Source of the DNA: Streptomyces liliifuscus
Lineage (GTDB): Bacteria; Actinomycetota; Actinomycetes; Streptomycetales; Streptomycetaceae
Length of the DNA: 64,000 nt
Assembly (NCBI RefSeq): GCF_016598615.1
Contig: NZ_CP066831.1
Span: 1,488,001 to 1,552,000 of the forward strand
Reading direction: 5' to 3'
Part shown: in pieces, positions 40,757 to 48,329 of the stretch
How positions within the stretch are numbered: position 1 is the stretch's first letter
How the letters are laid out: every line of letters starts with the position of its first letter
The notes under the pieces: generated by a model
The model's database searches: none
The model's input: the letters and a program-made list of their open reading frames with translations, nothing else
Told to the model about the DNA's origin: nothing
Program-made: the position numbers and the translations under genes

Positions 40757-42522
40757 CCACCACCGAACGGCAGGCGGCGAAGGAGTCCTCCGGTCAGCGC
40801 GTCGCCGACTGGTTCGACGGCCGCCTCGGCACCCACAGCCTCGGCAAGAAGTATCTGCGCAAGGTCTTCCCGGACCACTGGTCGTTCCTGCTCGGGGAGA
40901 TCTGCCTCTACAGCTTCGTCATCCTGATCCTGACCGGCGTCTATCTGACGCTGTTCTTCCATCCGTCGATGAACGAGGTGACCTACCACGGCAGTTACGT
41001 CCCGCTGAACGGCGTGCGGATGTCGGAGGCGTACGCGTCCACGCTGGACATCAGCTTCGACGTGCGGGGCGGTCTGCTGATCCGGCAGATCCACCACTGG
41101 GCGGCGCTGATCTTCATCGCCGGGATGCTCATGCACATGATGCGGCACTTCTTCACGGGCTCGTTCCGCAAGCCCCGTGAGGTCAACTGGCTCTTCGGCT
41201 GGACGCTGTTGTTCCTCGGACTGTTCGAGGGCCTCTTCGGCTACTCGCTGCCGGACGACCTGCTGTCCGGCACCGGAATGCGGTTCGTGGACGGCGCGAT
41301 CCTGTCCGTGCCGATCGTCGGAACGTATCTGTCGTTCTTCCTGTTCGGCGGCGAGTTCCCCGGACACGACATCATCGGACGCTTCTACTCGCTGCACATT
41401 CTGGTGATCCCCGGGATCATGGCGGCTCTGGTGGTCGCGCATCTGATCCTGGTCGTCTACCACAAGCACACCCAGTTCCCAGGACCCGGGAAGACCGAAC
41501 GGAACGTCGTGGGCGCGCCGTTCATGCCCGTCTACATGGCCAAGGCCGGCGGCTTCTTCTTCCTGGTGTTCGGGGTGATCGCGTTCATCTCGGCGATCGC
41601 GTCGATCAACCCGGTCTGGTCGTACGGTCCCTACCGCGCCGACCAGGTGTCCACGGGGGCCCAGCCGGACTGGTATCTGGGCTTCGCGGAGGGCCTGGTG
41701 CGCATCATGCCCGGCTGGGAGATCAACGTGGCCGGGCACACGCTGGTCCTCGGCGTGCTGATCCCGATCGTCGTCTTCCCGCTCCTGCTCATCTTCATCG
41801 GCGCCTATCCGTTCCTGGAGTCCTGGATCACCGGTGACAAGCGCGAACACCATCTCCTGGACCGTCCGCGCAACCGGCCGATCCGTACGTCCATCGGCAC
41901 GGCGTGGATCAGCATCTATCTGATCCTGCTCGCGGGCGGCGGCAACGACATCGTGGCCACCCGCTTCCATCTGTCGATCAACACGGTCACCTGGGCCGTC
42001 CGGATCGCGCTCTTCGTCGTCCCGGTGATCGTCTTCGTCGCGACCCGGCGCATCTGTCTGGCCCTCCAACTCCGGGACCGGGACCTGGTGCTGCACGGCC
42101 GCGAGACCGGCGTGATCAAACGGCTCCCGCACGGCGAGTACGTCGAACTGCACCGGCCCCTCTCCCCCGCCGAGCTGCACACCCTCACCCAGCACGAGCA
42201 GCCCCGGCCGCTCGAACTCGGCCCGGCCGAGGACACGAACGGCGTGCCGAGCCCGAACCGCCGGATGCCGATGCTGCGCCTGCGGGCCCGGCTCTCGCGC
42301 GCGCTGTACGGCGAGGGCACCCAGGTGGCGAAGCCGACGGCCGAGGAGTACCGGGCGGCCCACAGGTCGGACGAGCAACCGACCGAAGAACCTCAGGGCG
42401 TCGAGCAGCGGCCGGGCGACGAAGAGCGTTCGGGCGAACAGCAGCGGCCGGGCGAACAGCAGATGAGAGAACATCAGGTGAGTGGCCGTCAGGTCAGCGA
42501 GGCGGGATCTCCAGACGACTGA
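40753..42522 (+). CDS. qcrB: Stand-alone cytochrome bc1-type cytochrome b subunit (QcrB paralog)
   Basis: 589 residues. Actinobacterial QcrB pattern: KVFPDHWSFLLGEICLYSFVILILTGVYLTLFF, heme ligands in IHHWAALIFIAGMLMHMMRHFF and the second set in HILVIPGIMAALVVAHLILVVYH, the quinone-site region IGRFYSLH, and GAQPDWYLGFAEGLVRIMP. About 9 helices and a hydrophilic C-terminal extension with Glu/Gln-rich repeats. No qcrA, qcrC or oxidase genes adjoin, so it is not the main respiratory copy. Overlaps the ECF41 gene and so is co-translated. Its last 29 bp overlap the end of the convergent GH2 gene. Confidence 0.92.
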   Translation: MTTTERQAAKESSGQRVADWFDGRLGTHSLGKKYLRKVFPDHWSFLLGEICLYSFVILILTGVYLTLFFHPSMNEVTYHGSYVPLNGVRMSEAYASTLDISFDVRGGLLIRQIHHWAALIFIAGMLMHMMRHFFTGSFRKPREVNWLFGWTLLFLGLFEGLFGYSLPDDLLSGTGMRFVDGAILSVPIVGTYLSFFLFGGEFPGHDIIGRFYSLHILVIPGIMAALVVAHLILVVYHKHTQFPGPGKTERNVVGAPFMPVYMAKAGGFFFLVFGVIAFISAIASINPVWSYGPYRADQVSTGAQPDWYLGFAEGLVRIMPGWEINVAGHTLVLGVLIPIVVFPLLLIFIGAYPFLESWITGDKREHHLLDRPRNRPIRTSIGTAWISIYLILLAGGGNDIVATRFHLSINTVTWAVRIALFVVPVIVFVATRRICLALQLRDRDLVLHGRETGVIKRLPHGEYVELHRPLSPAELHTLTQHEQPRPLELGPAEDTNGVPSPNRRMPMLRLRARLSRALYGEGTQVAKPTAEEYRAAHRSDEQPTEEPQGVEQRPGDEERSGEQQRPGEQQMREHQVSGRQVSEAGSPDD

Positions 42523-45500
42523 TCCGCAGGGCGCCCCGCACCTCGCCCGGGTGGCGGCTCTTCATGGTGACCCGGAGCCGACTGCCGCGTTCCGCGTCGA
42601 AAGTGATCACCGTCGGCGCGTCGGACGCGGTGGCCCAGTCGACGTCGGCTCCCTTCACGGACCGATAGCGGTGCCCGTCCCGGACGGCGACCTCCACCGA
42701 AGCGGGCAGGGAGTGCGTGGCGTCGACCGTGAAGGAGACCTCGATCCGGTCGAAGGAGCGGGCACGGCCCCACTCGACGGACACCCAGTCCTCCTCGCGG
42801 GCGCCGTCGAAGGCGGGCAGCAGGGCCGTGGCCGCCTTGAGGAATCCGTTGGACCAGCCGGTGGCCGGGTCACCGTCGAGCATGGCGGCGGGCAAGGTGT
42901 CCGGACGACCGGAGTAACTGGCGTCCGCCAGCGGGTGGTCGGGTGCGCCCGGTCCTGGGTCGGGGGCGAAGTCGGCCGCCGGGGTGAGGACTTTCGGTCG
43001 GGCGGATGTGGCGCGTACGGTCACGGTGGCCGTCCGCAGTCCCTCCGAGCGTGCCCGAAGGGTGAGCCTTCCGTCCTCGGTGCCGGAGCGGACGATCGCA
43101 AGTGCCTTGCCGTGGAAGGCCGTTCGGGTGCTCGCCTGGTAGCGCTCGGCGCTCTCCTCCCGTCCGTTGTCGACACCGGCCAGCGATCCGCCGTCGACGT
43201 CGAAGGCGATGAGGTGGTCGGCGCCGGGGACCACCACGCCACGGGCGTCGACCACCTCGGCGGTCACGAAGCACAGTGAACGGCCGTCGGCGGGAAGGGA
43301 CTTGCGGTCGGAGGAGAGGCGCAGCGCGTGCGGTCTCCCGGCGGTGCGCAGGACATCGGTGGCCACGGTCCTGCCGTCCCGCCTGGCCACCGCCTTCAGC
43401 TCGCCCGGCGCGAACGGCACCTTCCAGGTGAGGTGGAGCTTGCCCGCGCTGCCGTTCGGGCTGGTGTAACTCCCGGGCCAGGGACCGCCGGTGACGGTCT
43501 TGTCGTCACCCGTCGCCTCGGTGGTCTCCAGGTACGTACGCCCGTCGGTGGTCTTCTTCTCGTCGAACTTCCTTGTGCCGAGGGACTTTCCGTCGAGGAA
43601 GAGCTCGACCGTGTCGACGTTGGAGTACGCCCACACGTCGACCACCTCGCCCGGGCGGTGGTCGGTCCAGTTCATCGGGAGCAGATGGACCATGGGCTTC
43701 TCGGTCCACTGGCTCTTGAAGAGGTGGTACATGTCCTTCGGGAAGCCGGCCGTGTCGACCGCGCCGAAGAAGGACGCCTTGACCGGGAACACGTCGTACG
43801 GCGTCGGCTCGCCGAGGTAGTCGATCCCCGACCACAGGAACTCGCCCGTGAACCACTTCCGGTCCCGGTCCTTCTTCAGCCCGTACTCGCCGCTCATCGT
43901 CCAGGAGGCGAGGTTGTTGTCGTACGAGGAGGTCGCGCGCCGGCCGGGGGTGTGGTTCTCGCCCGTGTTGAGGCGCTCCGGCTCCTGGTACGCCCCGCGG
44001 GTGGAGGTCTCCGACGAGGACTCGGACTCGAAGAGGAAGAGGCGCGGGTAGCGGGTGTGCAGGGCGTCGACCGAGGCGGCGGTGTTGTAGTTGAGGCCGA
44101 GTCCGTCGATCTTGGCGAGGATCAGGTCGGCGGGCGATCCGACGGCGGGCAGGCTTCGGTGCCGGTGGGAGCCGATCACGATCGGGCGGGTGGTGTCGAG
44201 CGCCTTCACCCCGGCGATCAGCCGGTCCGCGATACCGAGGCCCTCCGTGGACGTGAACTCGGAGATCTCGTTGCCGATGGACCACATGACGACGGCGGGC
44301 GAGTTGCGGGCGGCCAGGACCATCTCGGCGATGTCGGCGTCGCTGTGCGCGTCGAAGAAGCGCCCGTAGTCGTACCGGTTCTTGCCGCGTCGCCAGCAGT
44401 CGAAGGCCTCCACCATCATCACGATGCCGAGCCGCTCACAGGCCGCGATCACCTCGGGCGCGGGCGGGTTGTGCGAGGTGCGCAGGGCGTTGACGCCCAT
44501 GCTCTGCATGATCTTCAGCTGGCGTTCCACGGCGTCCGCGTTGACCGCCGCGCCGAGGGCGCCCAGGTCGTGGTGGAGGTTGACGCCCCGGAGTTTGAGG
44601 TAACGGCCGTTCAGCATCAGGCCGTTGTCGGCGTCGACGGTGAAGTGGCGGATGCCGAAGGGGGTTTCGTAGGTGTCGACGGTGCGGCCGTCGACATGGA
44701 GTTCGGTCTTCAGGATGTGGAGCGCGGGTGTGTCGATGTCCCACAACCGCGGATCCCGGACCGTGAGGTCGTGCGTGACGGTCGCGGGGTCCGCGCCGAC
44801 CGTGACCGTGGACGTCCCGCGAGCCACCGTACGGCCGTCCGGGTCGACGACCGCCGATCTCACCTCCACGCGTCCCGCGTCGCCCGACGCGTTCACGACA
44901 CTCGTCCGCGCCCGTACGAGAGCGCGGTCCTTCCCGATCTCCGGCGTCGTCACCTGGGTGCCCCAGCGCTGGACGTGCACCGGATCGGTGACAACGAGGC
45001 GGGCCTCGCGGTGGATCCCGCTGCCCGAGTACCAGCGGCTGCTGGGAAGCCGGTTCCGGACCTCTACCGCGATGACGTTCGCGGTGGTGCCGTCCGTGTG
45101 CAGCAGATCGGTGAGGTCGAGGGCGAACCCCGTGTAGCCGTAGGGGTGTTGGCCGACGAGCTGCCCGTTGCAGTAGATCGACGAGTCCATGTGGACGCCG
45201 TCGAACTCGACGGAGACCCGCTTGTCCGCGTACGTCTGAGGGAGGGTGAAGGCGATGCGGTACCAGCCGAGGCCGCCGGGGAAGAATCCGGTGCCGCTGG
45301 TCGTGCCGTGCTCCGTGGTGGGGCTGAGTTCGATGCTCCAGTCGTGCGGTACGGCGATCCGCCGCCACGCGGAGTCGTCGTAGTCGGGCTCCGCGGCCCG
45401 GGCGTACGCGCCGGTGGGGTCGGTGAGACCGGCCGGATCGACGAGCGCGAAGCGCCAGCCGTCGCGGAGCGGGACGGTCCGCCCTCCGGTGGCGGGCCGG

Positions 45501-45604
45501 GCGCGGAGAGCGGTGTCCTCGGCGGCCCATGCGTCGGCGGAGCCCGCGAGGACCGCGGGAGCCGCTGTGCCGGCGATCAGTACGGACCTGCGAGTCACCG
45601 TCAC
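42494..45604 (-). CDS. Secreted GH2 glycoside hydrolase (beta-galactosidase-type) with C-terminal discoidin-like module
   Basis: 1036 residues. A twin-arginine signal (TRRSVLIAG) ends near AWA. GH2 sugar-binding domain (RDGWRFALVDPAG, WRRIAVPHDWSIE, GWYRIAFTLPQTYADKRVSVEFDGVHMDSSIYCNGQLVGQHPYGYTGF), Ig-like domain, TIM barrel with LRGVNLHHDLGALGAA, RTSHNPPAPE and the acid/base VVMWSIGNEISEF, then LWSGIDYLGEPTPYD and a DUF4982-like region. Last ~140 residues look like an F5/8-type C (CBM32-like) module. GTG 45604 follows AAGGGA. Acts outside the cell on galactosides or similar. A GGTAAGCGCTTCC palindrome lies about 100 bp upstream. Confidence 0.9.
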   Translation of the reverse strand: MTVTRRSVLIAGTAAPAVLAGSADAWAAEDTALRARPATGGRTVPLRDGWRFALVDPAGLTDPTGAYARAAEPDYDDSAWRRIAVPHDWSIELSPTTEHGTTSGTGFFPGGLGWYRIAFTLPQTYADKRVSVEFDGVHMDSSIYCNGQLVGQHPYGYTGFALDLTDLLHTDGTTANVIAVEVRNRLPSSRWYSGSGIHREARLVVTDPVHVQRWGTQVTTPEIGKDRALVRARTSVVNASGDAGRVEVRSAVVDPDGRTVARGTSTVTVGADPATVTHDLTVRDPRLWDIDTPALHILKTELHVDGRTVDTYETPFGIRHFTVDADNGLMLNGRYLKLRGVNLHHDLGALGAAVNADAVERQLKIMQSMGVNALRTSHNPPAPEVIAACERLGIVMMVEAFDCWRRGKNRYDYGRFFDAHSDADIAEMVLAARNSPAVVMWSIGNEISEFTSTEGLGIADRLIAGVKALDTTRPIVIGSHRHRSLPAVGSPADLILAKIDGLGLNYNTAASVDALHTRYPRLFLFESESSSETSTRGAYQEPERLNTGENHTPGRRATSSYDNNLASWTMSGEYGLKKDRDRKWFTGEFLWSGIDYLGEPTPYDVFPVKASFFGAVDTAGFPKDMYHLFKSQWTEKPMVHLLPMNWTDHRPGEVVDVWAYSNVDTVELFLDGKSLGTRKFDEKKTTDGRTYLETTEATGDDKTVTGGPWPGSYTSPNGSAGKLHLTWKVPFAPGELKAVARRDGRTVATDVLRTAGRPHALRLSSDRKSLPADGRSLCFVTAEVVDARGVVVPGADHLIAFDVDGGSLAGVDNGREESAERYQASTRTAFHGKALAIVRSGTEDGRLTLRARSEGLRTATVTVRATSARPKVLTPAADFAPDPGPGAPDHPLADASYSGRPDTLPAAMLDGDPATGWSNGFLKAATALLPAFDGAREEDWVSVEWGRARSFDRIEVSFTVDATHSLPASVEVAVRDGHRYRSVKGADVDWATASDAPTVITFDAERGSRLRVTMKSRHPGEVRGALRISRLEIPPR

Positions 45605-45701
45605 GGTGTTTTCCCTTTCGTAAGGGCTCACATTTGCTCACAACTGCCCGCCAACAAACAGATTCTGACAGTGCGACACGCATGACCGTCAACCCTCCGG
45701 T

Positions 45702-45709
45702 AAGCGCTT
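45702..45709. promoter_or_regulatory. Candidate LacI-type operator before the GH2 gene
   Basis: AAGCGCTT, perfect palindrome within GGTAAGCGCTTCC, in the 270-bp divergent region between GH2 and the PAS/GAF/PP2C gene. The central GCGC resembles LacI-family sugar operators; the regulator is not in this window. Confidence 0.4.
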
Positions 45710-45873
45710 CCTGCCCCTGGTGTCACATCGGCCTGAACTCCACGGTGGCGGAGGGGCTCGGCAGGGTGCAGGTGCACGAGCCCGTGTGCCATGTGCGGAA
45801 GACCCCGACGCACTAGGCTGGAACACAAGTGACGCGCTTGTTCACTGTGAGTGTGCGCAATGGAGTGGCGGCG

Positions 45874-48282
45874 ATGAGGAGCCACAACGAATCCTCGGAC
45901 GACAGCCCGGGGTACCCGTTCGACGAGACCGCCACGGCGCGGGCCGTCATCGACCGCGACGGCATCCTCGTCGAGTGGAACGAAGGCGCCCGGCGCCTGC
46001 TCGGCCATGCACCGGCCGAGGTCGTGGGTCTGCCCGCCGCGAACCTGCTGGCCACGGACACCGGAGCCCCGCTCCCCCCGTCGGCCGACCACCGCTGGAA
46101 CGAGACACTCGCGCTGCGCCACCGGGACGGCCGGACCCTGAACGTATGGGTGCTCGCGCACCGGCGCAGACCCGAGCTCGGCGACCGCAGCGACTGGCTC
46201 GTCGTGACCCCGCTGGAGAACGGCAAGCCGCCGACCGAGGCCGATTCCCTCTCCGCCATGTTCCTGGAGCAGTCACCCTGCGCCACCGCGCTCTTCGACG
46301 AGCGACTGCGGCTTCGGCGGGTCAACGCGGTGATGGCCGAGTCGATAGGCCTACCGGAGGAACGTATCCGCGGGCTGCGCATCCCCGAGATCGGCGGCAG
46401 ACCGCAGAACGACGAGCTCGAGGCCGCCATGCTCCAGGTGCTCCTGACCGGGCGGCGCCAGGACGTACAGACCCTGGGCACCGGCAACTCGGACGGCGCA
46501 CTGGCCTGGCTCGCGCGGATGGCGCCGCTGAGCGACGCCGAGGGCCGGGTGGTCGGCGTCTGTCTGTCCGCCCACGACTTCACCGACCACTACCTCGCCC
46601 GGGAGCGCCTCCAGATCGTGAACGAGGCGAGCATCCGCATCGGCTCCACCCTCGATGTCACCCGTACGGCCCAGGAGCTGGCCGATGTCTGTGTGCCCGC
46701 GCTCGCCGACTTCGTCAGCATCGACCTCGTGGACCCGCCGGAACACGACGGCGAGCCGTACACCGGGCCCGTCTCCGCTCCCGTGAGCCTGCGCCGCGCC
46801 GCCCACCGGTCGGTGAACCCCGGCAATCCGGAGGCCGTGGTCAAGCTGGGCCAGATCGACGTCTACCCCTCCCCCTCACCGCAGGCCGACTCCCTGGTGG
46901 CGGGCCGGCCCATCGTGGCCACCGATCCCATGACCACGCTGGCGGACTGGCTCGCCTGGGATCCGGCGCGCGGCGAGCGTGTCAGGGAGCTCGGCATCCA
47001 CACCACGATGTCCGTTCCGATCCAGGCCCGCGGTGCGACGCTGGGCGTCGCCGTCTTCACCCGGTTCCGGCGCCCCGACCCCTTCACGGCCGACGACGTC
47101 CTGCTGGCCGAGGAGGTCACCGCCAGGGCGGCCGTCTGCATCGACAACGCCAGGCGCTTCTCCCGGGAGCGCGAGACCGCCATCGCCCTGCAGCGCAGTC
47201 TGCTGCCACAAACGCTCCCGAGGACGGCCGCCGTCGAGGCGGCCTCGCGCTATCTGCCCGCGGCCCGGGCCGGGGTCGGCGGCGACTGGTTCGACGTGAT
47301 CCCGCTGTCGGGGATGCGCGTCGCCATGGTCGTCGGTGACGTCGTCGGCCAGGGCGTGCAGGCCTCCGCCACGATGGGGCGGCTGCGGACCGCCGTGCGC
47401 ACGCTCGCCGACATCGACCTGGCACCGGACGAGCTGCTGACCCATCTCGACGACCTGGTCGTGCGGCTCTCCTCGGAAGCCGGCGTAGAGGGAACCACCG
47501 GCGAGGTGGGGGCCACCTGTCTGTACGCCGTGTACGACCCGGTCACCCGCGTCTGCACACTCGCCCGGGCGGGCCACCCGCCACCGCTGATGCTCCGGCC
47601 CAACGGCTCGCCCGAGGAGATCGACGTACCGCCGGGACCTCCGCTGGGCCTGGGCGGGCTGCCGTTCGAGCCGGTCGAGCTCCGGCTGCCCGAGGGCACT
47701 GTGCTCGCCCTCTACACCGACGGTCTGATCGAAAGCCGCGACCGTGACGTGGACGAGAGTCGCGCGGTGCTCAGCCGGGCACTGGCCCGCGGCGCGGGCT
47801 CCCTGGACGAGACCTGCCACGACATCCTCCAGTCGCTGCTCCCGCCGACCGGAGCGTCCGACGACGTGGCCCTGCTGCTCGCCCGGACGAAGGGTCTGCC
47901 GACCTCCCAGGTGGCGACCTGGGACATCCCGGCGGACCCCGCCCTCGTCGCCCCGATCCGCAAGCAGGTCGTCCAGCAGTTGGAGACCTGGGACCTGAGC
48001 GAGGAGGGCTTCACGACCGAACTGGTCGTGAGCGAACTCGTCACCAACGCCATCCGGTACGGGGAACGCCCCATCCGGCTGCGGCTGATCCACGACGACG
48101 CCACTCTGATCATGGAGGTGTCGGACTCCAGCCACACCGCGCCGCATCTGCGTCGCGCCAAGGTCTTCGACGAGGGCGGTCGCGGTCTGCTCCTGGTCGC
48201 CCAGCTCACCCAGCGCTGGGGCAGCCGCCACACCCCCGAGGGCAAGACGATCTGGGCGGAGCTGGCACTCGGCGAGGAGTGA
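45874..48282 (+). CDS. PAS-PAS-GAF-SpoIIE phosphatase-HATPase signalling protein
   Basis: 802 residues from ATG 45874 (GGAG RBS; earlier GTG starts lack one). Order: PAS (~15-115, AVIDRDGILVEWNEGARRLLGHAPAEVVG), PAS (~130-235, ALFDERLRLRRVNAVMAESIGLPEERIRG), GAF (~240-410), PP2C (~425-640, GGDWFDVIPLSG, GDVVGQGVQAS, LYTDGLIESRD, DDVALLLARTK) and a C-terminal RsbW-type HATPase (~665-800, ELVVSELVTNAIRYG as N-box). It joins a phosphatase and an anti-sigma-type kinase domain for STAS proteins in one chain. This architecture is frequent in Streptomyces; partner unknown. Confidence 0.92.
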   Translation: MRSHNESSDDSPGYPFDETATARAVIDRDGILVEWNEGARRLLGHAPAEVVGLPAANLLATDTGAPLPPSADHRWNETLALRHRDGRTLNVWVLAHRRRPELGDRSDWLVVTPLENGKPPTEADSLSAMFLEQSPCATALFDERLRLRRVNAVMAESIGLPEERIRGLRIPEIGGRPQNDELEAAMLQVLLTGRRQDVQTLGTGNSDGALAWLARMAPLSDAEGRVVGVCLSAHDFTDHYLARERLQIVNEASIRIGSTLDVTRTAQELADVCVPALADFVSIDLVDPPEHDGEPYTGPVSAPVSLRRAAHRSVNPGNPEAVVKLGQIDVYPSPSPQADSLVAGRPIVATDPMTTLADWLAWDPARGERVRELGIHTTMSVPIQARGATLGVAVFTRFRRPDPFTADDVLLAEEVTARAAVCIDNARRFSRERETAIALQRSLLPQTLPRTAAVEAASRYLPAARAGVGGDWFDVIPLSGMRVAMVVGDVVGQGVQASATMGRLRTAVRTLADIDLAPDELLTHLDDLVVRLSSEAGVEGTTGEVGATCLYAVYDPVTRVCTLARAGHPPPLMLRPNGSPEEIDVPPGPPLGLGGLPFEPVELRLPEGTVLALYTDGLIESRDRDVDESRAVLSRALARGAGSLDETCHDILQSLLPPTGASDDVALLLARTKGLPTSQVATWDIPADPALVAPIRKQVVQQLETWDLSEEGFTTELVVSELVTNAIRYGERPIRLRLIHDDATLIMEVSDSSHTAPHLRRAKVFDEGGRGLLLVAQLTQRWGSRHTPEGKTIWAELALGEE

Positions 48283-48329
48283 CGCACCGGAAGCCTCAAG
48301 AGTCCGGACAGACCTGACGGACCGTCAAC

